Translations under genes and position numbers: made by a program
Part shown: positions 7,398 to 14,585 of the stretch, in pieces
Layout of the letters: each line of letters begins with the position of its first letter
Numbering within the stretch: position 1 is the stretch's first letter
The notes under the pieces: model-generated
Database searches by the model: none
Told to the model about the DNA's origin: nothing
What the model saw: only the letters and a program-made list of their open reading frames with translations
Assembly: GCF_015594605.1 (NCBI RefSeq)
Contig: NZ_JADNQT010000017.1
Span: 1 to 34,838, forward strand
Direction: 5' to 3'
Source: Streptococcus sp. HF-1907
Lineage (GTDB): Bacteria > Bacillota > Bacilli > Lactobacillales > Streptococcaceae
DNA: 34,838 nucleotides

Positions 7398-7691
7398 TTT
7401 ACTCCCTCCTGCGACTACATTGAGGATAGCTATGTTCTAAAACTTTCTAACGATTTGATACTTTTTAACGTTTAGATTTTTTCAGACATAAAAGTCGTTC
7501 TACCATTCCATGAGAGTTTCTAGTTTCCTCCAATAACTGCAAAAAAGCCTTGAAACATACTGATTTCAAGGCTTTTATTACGTTAAATTGTATCAATTAA
7601 CTTCTTCTCATTTCGAAAAGTAGAAATTTGTAAGACAAAATAAGGTTCCTTTCTTGGGGGCAAAATTGATTATCTGCATTATACCATAAAT
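7398..7691. other. Intergenic region with terminator repeat copy 2
   Basis: No gene is seen here. The only structured element is the hairpin at 7542-7577, which shares its first 20 bases with 6593-6612. A short pyrimidine/G-rich stretch (TTCTTGGGGGCAAAATTG) near 7650 resembles the TTTCTAGGGGGGTGCAAATC around 850, but I assign it no function. Confidence 0.4.
7542..7577. terminator. Terminator-like hairpin, repeat copy 2
   Basis: AAAAAGCCTTGAAA (7542-7555) pairs with TTTCAAGGCTTTTA (7564-7577). A- and T-runs allow use on either strand. It shares 20 identical bases with the hairpin at 6593. Confidence 0.65.
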
Positions 7692-7727
7692 GAAAAATCG
7701 GTTAACCCTTTGATTAGCCGATTTTTC
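7692..7727 (-). terminator. Terminator of the NmrA-type gene
   Basis: GAAAAATCGGTTA pairs with TAGCCGATTTTTC around a short loop, with a T-run on both strands. It is positioned just behind the stop codon of the minus-strand oxidoreductase pseudogene. Confidence 0.75.
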
Positions 7728-7734
7728 TTGATAT

Positions 7735-8592
7735 TTACGCTAGTAAGACCTTCAAACTGGCCACGATTGGAGTTTGGGGGCGTCCAAGGACTTCTTCCAA
7801 GTCAGAAACTTGTGCGTCCAAGAAGTTGGCAGCGATGGCATCCTGCAAGCTGGCAAAACCTGGGGCAGCTTCAGCTGGGAAGCCCCCTTCCACTAGAGCA
7901 GCGACAACATCGTCGTTGCTACCTTTTTCAGCTTTGATTGCTTTCTCTGTTGCCTGAGAAAGAGCTTGCGCTAGGTCAGCATAAGTCAAGCTTGCGCCGG
8001 ACAATTCAAGAATCTCCTTAGGTGAGTCAGCGAGAAGGACTTTTGAACCTGCTTCTGCCAAATCATCACGCGATACCCAGGCTACTTTGCTATCTTCGTT
8101 TGCACCGTAAACAAGTTTACCAGAAGCCAAGGCTGGGCCTAATAATGGTAGCTCATTTTCCAAGTACCAGTTGTTGCGAAGGCTTGTAAAGGCAATTCCT
8201 GATTCTTTCAAGGCTTGTTCAGTATAACGATGGTCGTCTCCTAGTGGAAAATCTTTTGCTACCGTATCATCGCCAGCTAGAGATGTGTAGGCAATAAAGC
8301 TAACGCCAGCTTCTTTTGCTGCATCGATAACATTTTGATGTTCAGCTTAGCGATTTCCAGGAACGCCTGAAACCAAAAGCAATTTGTCAATGCCTTGGAG
8401 AGCAGCAAGAAGGCTGTCCTTATCGCTGTAATCACCGACACGAACGCCGATGCCTTTTTCACGAAGGGCTTTCCCTTTTTCTTCTGAACGAACCAAACCA
8501 AAAATAGAATCTTTGGAAACGGCTGTCGCTAAATAGTCAATCACCGCTTTACCGTAGCCACCGTTTGCACCTGTTACTAAATATGTTGTCAT
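7735..8592 (-). pseudogene. NmrA/QorB-like NAD(P)H-binding oxidoreductase, nonsense-disrupted
   Basis: The frame encodes a 285-aa atypical SDR of the NmrA/QOR2 group, quinone or redox-sensor reductases that bind NADPH. The Rossmann motif VTGANGGYG is at residues 6-14. An in-frame TAA at 8347-8349 interrupts it after ...VSGVPGNR, at codon 82; the frame continues intact with AEHQNVIDAAKEAGVSF to the normal end. One substitution (for example CAA to TAA) explains this. The upstream piece keeps only the dinucleotide-binding start; the rest has no good start. It is divergent from an Rrf2 repressor and has its own promoter with an operator copy. Unless the stop is a sequencing error, the gene is non-functional. 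Confidence 0.85.
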
Positions 8593-8616
8593 TTTGCATT
8601 ACCTCTTATGATGTAC

Positions 8617-8689
8617 TTTTATTTTATACAGGTATTTTACACTTTATCTAAATCAATGTCAAGCCAAATGTTGTTTTATTTTATACAGG
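8617..8689. promoter_or_regulatory. Duplicated operator in the nmrA-rrf2 divergent region
   Basis: The 16-mer TTTTATTTTATACAGG occurs at 8617-8632 and 8674-8689. Copy 1 is part of the inverted repeat TGTAC-N10-TACA. Copy 1 lies just downstream of the -10 of the oxidoreductase gene; copy 2 lies between the -35 and -10 of the regulator gene. This is what autoregulation plus repression by an Rrf2 protein would need. Confidence 0.75.
8634..8662 (-). promoter_or_regulatory. Promoter of the NmrA-type gene
   Basis: Minus strand: -35 TTGACA (8662-8657), 17-bp spacer, -10 TAAAAT (8639-8634). Operator copy 1 follows immediately. Confidence 0.75.
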
Positions 8690-8700
8690 AATGTTATAAT
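8671..8700 (+). promoter_or_regulatory. Promoter of the Rrf2-family regulator
   Basis: -35 TTGTTT (8671-8676), 18-bp spacer, extended -10 TGTTATAAT with TATAAT at 8695-8700. Operator copy 2 occupies the spacer. Confidence 0.75.
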
Positions 8701-8724
8701 GGAATCATAGAAAAGGAGCATAAA

Positions 8725-9210
8725 ATGAAACAATCTGTTCAATTAAGCGATAGTGTTCATGTTATGGTTTATCTTGCAGTCAATCAGGACAATCCTGATG
8801 AATTAAAGAGTGGTCGTATTGCAGAAAGTATTCAGACCAATCCAAGTAATGTACGTAAAATCATGGGAAATCTTAGAAAAGCTGGGCTTATTATTAGTCA
8901 ACAAGGAAAGGTTGCTCCCAAAATCACCCGTTCTTTGAGTGATATTAGCCTTTTGGATATTTTCAAAAGCCTTCCTGGCGATAATCAACTCCTTCAAGTT
9001 GATGCCAAAACCAATATGGACTGCCCTATCGGCGCTAACATTCAAGACACACTACAAGCCAAATACCTTAAAATTCAAGAACTAGCCGAGGCTGAAATGG
9101 CCAAAACAAGTCTCAGTGACCTGGTCTCTGATTTATCTCGCAATATTACCATCAATAACCAAGATGTGGCCAAAGATTTTGAACACTTTATCATCGAAAA
9201 ACGAGCATAG
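8725..9210 (+). CDS. Rrf2-family transcriptional regulator
   Basis: A 161-aa DNA-binding repressor. Residues 1-65 form the Rrf2 winged helix (SVHVMVYLAVNQ, recognition region around TNPSNVRKIMGNLRKAGLI), followed by the dimerisation helix. The three-cysteine cluster of Fe-S Rrf2 proteins is missing; only C100 (MDCPIG) is present, pointing to the YwnA/HypR-like subgroup that can sense thiol or quinone stress through few cysteines. I start at ATG 8725 because AAAGGAG lies 6 nt upstream and the promoter is at 8671-8700, which excludes earlier starts. It probably controls itself and the divergent oxidoreductase, now a pseudogene. Confidence 0.9.
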   Translation: MKQSVQLSDSVHVMVYLAVNQDNPDELKSGRIAESIQTNPSNVRKIMGNLRKAGLIISQQGKVAPKITRSLSDISLLDIFKSLPGDNQLLQVDAKTNMDCPIGANIQDTLQAKYLKIQELAEAEMAKTSLSDLVSDLSRNITINNQDVAKDFEHFIIEKRA

Positions 9211-9237
9211 ACTGAAACGTCTGATGCTCGTTTTTTT
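9202..9237 (+). terminator. Terminator of the Rrf2 gene
   Basis: CGAGCAT pairs with ATGCTCG, with an inner AGAC/GTCT stem, followed by TTTTTTT (9231-9237). The left arm overlaps the stop codon. Confidence 0.9.
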
Positions 9238-9340
9238 AATTTACAAAGACACCGTAAAATAGACACATCCTTCAAAAAAATACATTGCTGAACTCGCTTT
9301 GTATAAGACATTTGTCAAGAAAAACGATAAATTTGATTTT

Positions 9341-9381
9341 AAAAAGACTGTCCCCTGTACAACGAAAGACACAATCTTTTT
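9341..9381 (-). terminator. Possible terminator behind the aldo/keto reductase remnant
   Basis: AAAAAGA(C)TGTC pairs imperfectly with GACA(C)AATCTTTTT around an open loop, just beyond the remnant's stop on the minus strand. Confidence 0.4.
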
Positions 9382-9391
9382 AACTCATTTT

Positions 9392-9577
9392 CTAACCAAA
9401 CATCTTTTCCCACATGTTGAGGACATGCTCGAAACCATCTGCATCTTCCGGGAGAGTGAAACCTCCACCTAAATCTAAACTAGCAATCGCAATCATATCA
9501 TCCTCTGTCAATTTGAAATCAAAAGTATCCAAATTTTCAACTAGACGCTTAGGATTGCTTGACAAACGAATGAACGT
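9392..9577 (-). pseudogene. Aldo/keto reductase, C-terminal remnant
   Basis: Minus-strand frame ending TAG at 9392-9394. It reads FIRLSSNPKRLVENLDTFDF and TEDDMIAIASLDLGGGF, the cofactor-binding tail of 2,5-diketogluconate-reductase-type AKRs (family pattern: IPKS...NPKRI.EN...FDF.L..ED). The TIM-barrel body and start are missing. The upstream edge abuts an ISAs1 transposase remnant, so the gene was probably truncated by insertion or deletion there. Confidence 0.75.
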
Positions 9578-9614
9578 TTCTTCTCTGTTTTACCATAGAC
9601 TATCACTTTTTTGA

Positions 9615-9984
9615 CTAGATTAATTTCTTCAAATACTGGTCAAAGTTCATCACTAAGTTGAATTTCTTCCGTCTCAAGCTCATCTTCTTGCCAACATCTA
9701 ACTGTTTAAGCACGGCTAAACAAAACTTATCCATCACGTTCAAGTTAAAAGCTAATTGTTTATTTAAGGTCTTGTTGGCATCCTCACGAAAGACAACATC
9801 CAACTGCCAATGTAGGCTCTCTATTTGCCAATGCCCACGGACATAAGCACAGAGTTCCTTAGCACTCACCTGACAACTTAAGACAAAGTAACGAGTGTCC
9901 TCACTTTGTTTGCCCTCCTTATCAATCGTGATACTGGCTTTTCCAATACACTGGATATGACCCCAGTCAGGGTGTTCCTTAGAG
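9615..9984 (-). pseudogene. ISAs1-family transposase, C-terminal remnant
   Basis: The minus-strand frame of ~123 codons has RYFVLSCQVSAKEL, VRGHWQIESLHWQLDVVFRED and NVMDKFCLAVLKQ. The block RGHW.IE..LHW.LDV.F.ED is diagnostic of ISAs1 (H-repeat/IS1548-type) transposases and includes the catalytic Glu region. The N-terminal half is gone; the homology stops near 9984, where the integrase remnant begins on the other strand. No terminal repeats are recognisable. Confidence 0.85.
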
Positions 9985-9999
9985 TCGTCACCTTAGCAG

Positions 10000-10261
10000 G
10001 TGTTAATAAACATTTAAAAAGGATACTTACAGAATTAAGCATACATCCTACAAATATGACGAGCACAGGTTTAAGGCATATTACTGTAGTTTTCTTATCG
10101 CTAATAAGGTTGATATCTGGGCTGTATCCAAGCTCATGGGACATAAAGATATCAAACAAATTACTCAAACCTATGGTCATCTTATTAAAGAAAAGGCTGA
10201 TGAGGAAAATCAAAAGGTAAGAAATTTCATGGGAAGTTTGAACGAAAATGAAAAAGGTTGA
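10000..10261 (+). pseudogene. int: Tyrosine recombinase (phage/ICE integrase), C-terminal remnant
   Basis: Two overlapping plus-strand frames give the end of an integrase: KHLKRILTELSI and MTSTGLRH in one frame, then from about 10081 YCSFLIANKVDIWAVSKLMG, GHKDIKQITQTYGHLIKEKA to TGA 10259-10261. The HxLRHxY-type motif, the GH box and the catalytic Tyr of QTYGH are visible. One base is missing near 10079 (RH-[T]-YCSF), and the core-binding and SAM-like domains are absent. It ends 50 bp from the 3' end of tRNA-Thr, the usual place for an integrase of an element inserted at a tRNA gene. Confidence 0.85.
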
Positions 10262-10311
10262 ACAAAGAAGAAAAGAACGTTGTTATATAAACGTTCTCAG
10301 GTGTTTTATCA

Positions 10312-10384
10312 TGCCGATTGCAGGAATCGAACCTGTGACCTACGCGTTACGAGTGCGTTGCTCTACCGACTGAGCTAAATCGGC
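10312..10384 (-). tRNA. tRNA-Thr (CGT)
   Basis: 73-nt cloverleaf on the minus strand: acceptor GCCGATT/AATCGGC plus discriminator A, D arm GCTCAGTCGGTAGAGC, anticodon loop CTCGTAA with CGT, T arm CAGGTTCGATTCCTG. CCA is not encoded. The integrase remnant at its 3' side marks it as a likely former attachment site. Confidence 0.95.
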
Positions 10385-10442
10385 TTTTTTATGCTTTTAT
10401 TTTAGCACTTTGAACAGTTTTGTCAACACTAAGATTAACAAA

Positions 10443-10464
10443 AAACAGGACGATAATCCTGTTT
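10443..10464 (-). terminator. Terminator of tpx
   Basis: AAACAGGA/TCCTGTTT stem with a 6-nt loop. On the minus strand it continues into TTTTTTGTT. Confidence 0.8.
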
Positions 10465-10477
10465 CTATCTATTGGAA

Positions 10478-10969
10478 TTACAAAGACTTAACAGCAGCTA
10501 AAGCCGCGTCAAAATCAACGTCTGAATTGACATTTTCCTTGTATTCGACATAAGTAATCTTATTGGTTTCATCCAAAACTAGAACCGCCCGCGTCAGCAA
10601 ATGCCACTCATTCATCAATAGCGCGTAGCTATTTCCAAAAGAATGGTCGTAGTAATCCGATAGCATCACGGCGCTGCCAAGCCCCTGAGCTCCACACCAG
10701 CGAGCTTGGGCGAAAGGAAGGTCCATCGAAATGGTAATCACGACTGTATTTTCCATCTCAGACAATTCTTGATTAAAACGTCGTGTCTGGGTTGAGCAAA
10801 TCCCCGTATCAATCGACGGCACAACGCTAATAACCTTCTTCATGCCATCAAAATCAGACAATGATTTTTTAGATAGGTCTGACGCTATCAAGCTAAAATC
10901 AAGCGCTTTATCTCCAACTTGCAATTGCTGACCCGTAAATGTTACGGGATTTCCAAGAAATGTTGTCAT
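10478..10969 (-). CDS. tpx: Thiol peroxidase (atypical 2-Cys peroxiredoxin)
   Basis: A 163-aa cytosolic peroxiredoxin of the Tpx group that reduces H2O2 and alkyl hydroperoxides with electrons from thioredoxin. The peroxidatic Cys is C58 in [15 protein letters not shown] and the resolving Cys is C92 in ARWCGAQG, the standard Tpx pair. Full family length. ATG 10969 is preceded by GGAGGATAA. It is monocistronic with its own terminator. No promoter of high quality was identified in the short upstream gap. Confidence 0.96.
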   Translation of the reverse strand: MTTFLGNPVTFTGQQLQVGDKALDFSLIASDLSKKSLSDFDGMKKVISVVPSIDTGICSTQTRRFNQELSEMENTVVITISMDLPFAQARWCGAQGLGSAVMLSDYYDHSFGNSYALLMNEWHLLTRAVLVLDETNKITYVEYKENVNSDVDFDAALAAVKSL

Positions 10970-11081
10970 TGTTTATCCTCCTTATTGTAACCTTATTATA
11001 CCCCACAAAAGCTGCAAAAACTAAAGATTTGTTCGGAAAGAATATTTGAAATTGGTTTAAATTCTAGACTAAGGTTCATTC

Positions 11082-11110
11082 TTGACAGCTAATTTCAGCA
11101 ATAGTATAAC
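11082..11110 (+). promoter_or_regulatory. Promoter of the 173-aa membrane protein gene
   Basis: -35 TTGACA (11082-11087), 17-bp spacer, -10 TATAAC (11105-11110). A second TATAAT occurs at 11118-11123. Confidence 0.7.
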
Positions 11111-11150
11111 ATCGTATTATAATTCTAATGCAATGTTTTGGAGATTTTAG

Positions 11151-11672
11151 ATGGAAAAATTATTATTGTGGGTCACAAATCGGTTAGTCGCTACTGATAC
11201 TCTCAAAAAAGAGATGAAACGAAGTCGCCGATTTTGGACAATTATTTGCTTAGTTGCTCTTGCTTGTGCAATTTTAGGAGCCTTAGTCTCTCAAATTTTT
11301 TATCAAAAGGGACTAATGACCTTGATTTTTTATCTTTACTGGTTAATCTACCTACTGATTTTTCTTATGCCAGCCATCCTTATCGGAATCCTAAATAGAT
11401 GCAACACACCTTTCAATCCAACCAATGAGGAAATTAAAGTAAGACAGACTAGTCGTGTTAACCGCCTCTCTATACTATATGCGGTTCCTCTTGGCGTCAT
11501 CTCGGTCTTAGAATGGGCTATCCGCTATCTTAATCCAAAATGGGCTGAACTCCTTGGCATCCACGACGATCATTTTACGCTCAATCTTCCGCTTTTTACA
11601 GCAATTATCGCGATTGTTTTCTTACAACATCGCTGGCGCTCTGCTTTAAAAAATGGGAATACTGGTCAATAA
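11151..11672 (+). CDS. Four-helix membrane protein of unknown function
   Basis: 173 aa. A basic amphipathic start (residues 1-27) is followed by hydrophobic segments at about 28-50 (FWTIICLVALACAILGALV), 56-80 (LIFYLYWLIYLLIFLMPAIL), 104-122 and 146-160. Loops are charged; the C-terminus is basic (HRWRSALKNG). No catalytic motif is visible and I do not recognise the family. It has a TTGACA promoter, a TTGGAG RBS 7 nt before the ATG, and a terminator of its own, so it is a stand-alone unit between tpx and an AlkD-like gene. Confidence 0.75.
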   Translation: MEKLLLWVTNRLVATDTLKKEMKRSRRFWTIICLVALACAILGALVSQIFYQKGLMTLIFYLYWLIYLLIFLMPAILIGILNRCNTPFNPTNEEIKVRQTSRVNRLSILYAVPLGVISVLEWAIRYLNPKWAELLGIHDDHFTLNLPLFTAIIAIVFLQHRWRSALKNGNTGQ

Positions 11673-11680
11673 TTGCATTA

Positions 11681-11711
11681 AAAGACATCCTAGCACGTTT
11701 AGGATGTCTTT
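11681..11711. terminator. Bidirectional terminator
   Basis: AAAGACATCCTA (11681-11692) pairs perfectly with TAGGATGTCTTT (11700-11711). It serves the plus-strand membrane protein gene and the minus-strand AlkD-like gene that converge here. Confidence 0.9.
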
Positions 11712-11718
11712 GTTATGT

Positions 11719-12378
11719 TTACAGATACTTACTCGCCTCTCGAACTGACAGCGGAGCCAACTTCTCCGCATAACGAGCCACAAAGTCTGCCACCCAATCA
11801 CGGTTTGACTTTGAATAATCACGCAAAGCCCAGCCAATGGCTTTATTAATGAAAAACTCATCACTACCAAAATTCAGAACCAGTATTTTTTCAAGCAAAT
11901 CAGTATCGGTAAGATTTTTTCTCCCTCGTTGATGGTTAATAGCCAAGCGTCTCACCCAGAAATTCTCATCCTGAGCCCAAGCTAGCATCAGCTCGTCTAC
12001 ACGCTTATCCTCAAGACCAATATACCCAATAATGGTATCCAAAAAGTCAATGGAATCCCACCACTGCTTGCTACGGACATAAGCTTCAATCCGAGTGATA
12101 TCATCAAAGCGCAGCCATTTTTTCATAGCGACCAGATAATCTTTAACCACATATTGAAACTCCCGATGCTCATCCGCCCAGCAAGCATCCAAAAAAGCCC
12201 AGTCAACGGTCTTCTGCTTCTTCTCTGCCTTCAAAAACTCCTTGATAATCGCCTTACGTTCAGGCGTCTGAATCCCGTAAAAGCGAAAATGATTTTTCAT
12301 GTAGGCTGCCATGGCTTCAGCCTTATCAGCATCCGCCTTCTCCTCAAAAAGTCGCTTAATAGTTTGGTATTTAGACAT
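11719..12378 (-). CDS. DNA alkylation repair protein, AlkD-like (HEAT repeats)
   Basis: A 219-aa all-helical HEAT-like repeat protein of the AlkC/AlkD superfamily; relatives are monofunctional DNA glycosylases for N3/N7-alkylated purines. Typical features are FYGIQTPERKAI near the N-terminus, the Trp-rich KQWWDSIDFLD segment, ENFWVRRLAINH and FFINKAIGWALRDYSKSN. The ATG at 12378 (MSKYQTIK) is chosen because GAGAGG precedes it and the earlier ATGs lie inside the upstream gene. It overlaps the stop of the HAD gene by 8 bp, so the two are translated from one message. Glycosylase activity is inferred. Confidence 0.85.
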   Translation of the reverse strand: MSKYQTIKRLFEEKADADKAEAMAAYMKNHFRFYGIQTPERKAIIKEFLKAEKKQKTVDWAFLDACWADEHREFQYVVKDYLVAMKKWLRFDDITRIEAYVRSKQWWDSIDFLDTIIGYIGLEDKRVDELMLAWAQDENFWVRRLAINHQRGRKNLTDTDLLEKILVLNFGSDEFFINKAIGWALRDYSKSNRDWVADFVARYAEKLAPLSVREASKYL

Positions 12379-13129
12379 GTGAAAACCTCTCAAAGACATC
12401 TTGGATTTTTTGGGAAACATGGGCTGCGCTGGTCATTTCATCAGCGAAAGGACGTAAAAGCGCAAAGTCCCCAACTTGAACAGCATGGGCTGACGCTTGA
12501 AACATAGCAATGTCATTCTTGTCATTACCAAATGCCACAAAGTTATGTCCCAGACAGTCAATGATGGTCGTTGCCTTGTTGGTTTCAAAGGGATTGAGGT
12601 AGAGACATTTCTCATGGGCATGATAATCCACATCCATCTCCTGTAAGGCATTAAGCTCTGCCATGAATGGTTCAATAAGATTCTCATGGTCTCCCATATA
12701 AATAACCGTCTTGATCGGATTGTGCAGCTCTGCTATGTCCAAACGGCTAGCCAGCCCCAAGGGATCAACACTTGAGATAAAAGGAATCTTCTGACCTCGA
12801 AAATGCGCGTAGTTAAAATCGTCGTCCACAAAATAGGGCAGGCCATGATGATGGCACCAAGTCAAGGCGAGCTCATAAGAGGTCTTGGTCAAGTGACGAT
12901 GAAAGATAAGTTGAGCATCCTGATAAGCTAGCCCACCATTGAGACCAATAACGCGGTTGCGCATCAGCTCATTTCCCAGCAAATCAATGCAGTCACGGTA
13001 AGACCGGGCGGAAGCGAAAGTCACCTCATGCCCGAAGCTAGGGGCGCTATACAAGGTTTCTTTGATGTCCTCTGCAATAGTCATGCGGTCAAAACAAAGT
13101 GTGCCATCCAGGTCAAATACAAAATCCAT
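12371..13129 (-). CDS. Cof-type HAD-IIB family hydrolase
   Basis: A 252-aa phosphatase with motif I FDLDGTLCFD (nucleophile D6, acid D8), motif II around FASARSYRD, a C2-type cap between about residues 75 and 170, and motif IV FGNDKNDIAMF. Relatives dephosphorylate sugar phosphates, FMN or PLP; the substrate here cannot be read from sequence. AAGGAG lies 6 nt before the ATG. It is first gene of a two-gene unit with the AlkD-like gene; whether the pairing is functional is unknown. Confidence 0.88.
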   Translation of the reverse strand: MDFVFDLDGTLCFDRMTIAEDIKETLYSAPSFGHEVTFASARSYRDCIDLLGNELMRNRVIGLNGGLAYQDAQLIFHRHLTKTSYELALTWCHHHGLPYFVDDDFNYAHFRGQKIPFISSVDPLGLASRLDIAELHNPIKTVIYMGDHENLIEPFMAELNALQEMDVDYHAHEKCLYLNPFETNKATTIIDCLGHNFVAFGNDKNDIAMFQASAHAVQVGDFALLRPFADEMTSAAHVSQKIQDVFERFSHV

Positions 13130-13158
13130 GGTCTTCTCCTTTGGATTTATTATAGCAA

Positions 13159-13182
13159 AAAACTAGGCTCTCACCTAGTTTT
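13159..13182 (-). terminator. Terminator of metY
   Basis: AAAACTAGG/CCTAGTTTT stem with a 6-nt loop. It lies just past the metY stop on the minus strand and is also usable on the plus strand. Confidence 0.8.
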
Positions 13183-13187
13183 GAACG

Positions 13188-14468
13188 TTAAATCTTATCA
13201 AGTGCTTGACTCAAGTCGGCAATCAAATCATTAACATTTTCAAGACCGATAGAAACACGGATTTGCTCTGGCTCGATACCACAGGCACGTAAATCTTCCT
13301 CGTTCATTTGACCATGAGTCGTTGTTGCTGGGTGAACCACCAAAGACTTCGCGTCAGCCACATTAGCCAAATCAGAGAAAATTTCTAGGCTATCAATCAC
13401 CTTGCGGGCAGCTTCTGCACCGCCTGCAACGTTAAAAGTAAAGATTGAGCTAGCGCCTTTTGGCAGGTATTTCTGAGCCAATTCATAGTAAGGGCTTGAT
13501 GGCAGGCTAGCATAGTTGACCTTAGTAACTTTTGGATGCTCTTCCAAGTAAGCTGCAATTTTCTTAGTATTTTCAACATGACGTTCCACGCGCAATGACA
13601 AGGTTTCAAGCCCTTGAAGCAGCAAGAAAGCATTGAAAGGTGATAGGCAAGCACCTGTATCGCGGAGCAATTGCGTGCGCACCGCAGTGATAAAAGCAGC
13701 TGCCCCAATATCACGCGTATAGCTCAAGTTATGGTAAGACGGATCTTCATCAACGAATTGCGGGAATTTACCCGATTCTTCCCAGTCAAAGTTACCGCTG
13801 TCCACGATAACCCCCGCAATGGAAGTCCCATGACCACCAATAAATTTCGTCGCAGAATGAACCGCAATATCAACACCATGTGAAAAGACATTGATCAAGT
13901 AAGGTGTACCAAAGGTATTGTCAATGACCAAAGGAATCTGATGGGCATGCGCAATCTCAGCCAATTTTTCAAGGTCGGCAACATTACCAAGCGGATTTCC
14001 CAAAGTCTCAGCAATAATGAATTTCGTATTGTCTTGAATAGCCGCTTCAATCTCAGCAAAATTTGCAACATCAACAAAGCTAGTTGTGATTCCATAGCGA
14101 GGTAGGGTCTCTTTTAGAAGATTGAAAGTGCCACCATAAACTGTTGTCGCAGAAACGATGTGGTCACCAGCGTGGGCTAGTGCTAGAGCTGTGTACGTAA
14201 TGGCTGCCATACCCGAAGCTGTTGCCAAAGCACCAACACCGCCTTCAAGAGCATTGACACGTTCTTCAAAAACAGCTGTTGTCGGATTTGTGATTCGCGT
14301 ATAAATGTTATCATTTGTCTTCAAGGCAAAGGCATCTTCTGCATTTTGAGCGTCGTCAAACACATATGAGGTTGTCTGATAAATCGGCACCGCACGTGAT
14401 TTAGTGGCGGGGTCAACTGATTGTCCCGCATGCAATTGTTTTGTTTCAAAACTCCATTCTTGTGTCAT
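13188..14468 (-). CDS. metY: O-acetylhomoserine sulfhydrylase (PLP-dependent)
   Basis: A 426-aa Cys/Met-metabolism PLP enzyme (cystathionine gamma-synthase fold) expected to make homocysteine from O-acetylhomoserine and sulfide in methionine synthesis. The PLP lysine is K208 in HSATKFIGGHGTS; ASGMAAI (84-90) and VIDNTFGTPY (181-190) are the phosphate- and ring-binding segments. Length and the insertion typical of MetY/MET17 (near 420 aa) separate it from shorter MetB/MetC (about 380 aa). GGAGACG precedes the ATG. A MET-box and LysR-type promoter geometry upstream support methionine control. Confidence 0.93.
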   Translation of the reverse strand: MTQEWSFETKQLHAGQSVDPATKSRAVPIYQTTSYVFDDAQNAEDAFALKTNDNIYTRITNPTTAVFEERVNALEGGVGALATASGMAAITYTALALAHAGDHIVSATTVYGGTFNLLKETLPRYGITTSFVDVANFAEIEAAIQDNTKFIIAETLGNPLGNVADLEKLAEIAHAHQIPLVIDNTFGTPYLINVFSHGVDIAVHSATKFIGGHGTSIAGVIVDSGNFDWEESGKFPQFVDEDPSYHNLSYTRDIGAAAFITAVRTQLLRDTGACLSPFNAFLLLQGLETLSLRVERHVENTKKIAAYLEEHPKVTKVNYASLPSSPYYELAQKYLPKGASSIFTFNVAGGAEAARKVIDSLEIFSDLANVADAKSLVVHPATTTHGQMNEEDLRACGIEPEQIRVSIGLENVNDLIADLSQALDKI

Positions 14469-14506
14469 AAAAGCGTCTCCTTTTCCAAACTTTTGAAATC
14501 ACCAAT

Positions 14507-14535
14507 ATTGTAGTCCTTTTTTGGAGGTTTGACTA
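14507..14535 (-). promoter_or_regulatory. Likely metY promoter
   Basis: Minus strand: weak -35 TAGTCA (14535-14530), 17-bp spacer, -10 TACAAT (14512-14507). A poor -35 fits a promoter that depends on an activator. Confidence 0.55.
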
Positions 14536-14557
14536 ATACTTATTCGACTTAAAAAGG

Positions 14558-14574
14558 CATAGTTTTAAACTATA
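14558..14574. promoter_or_regulatory. MET-box (MtaR/CmhR-type LysR site) upstream of metY
   Basis: CATAGTTTTAAACTATA matches the streptococcal MET-box TATAGTTTNAAACTATA at 16 of 17 positions. Its centre is about 66 bp upstream of the start predicted from the metY -10, the classical position for LysR-family activators. Confidence 0.8.
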
Positions 14575-14585
14575 CCCTATAACTA

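Noticed and set aside
9878..10213. 111-codon minus-strand frame over the integrase remnant
   Set aside because: It crosses from the ISAs1 fragment into the antisense of the integrase fragment and matches neither; the real frames are explained by the two remnants.
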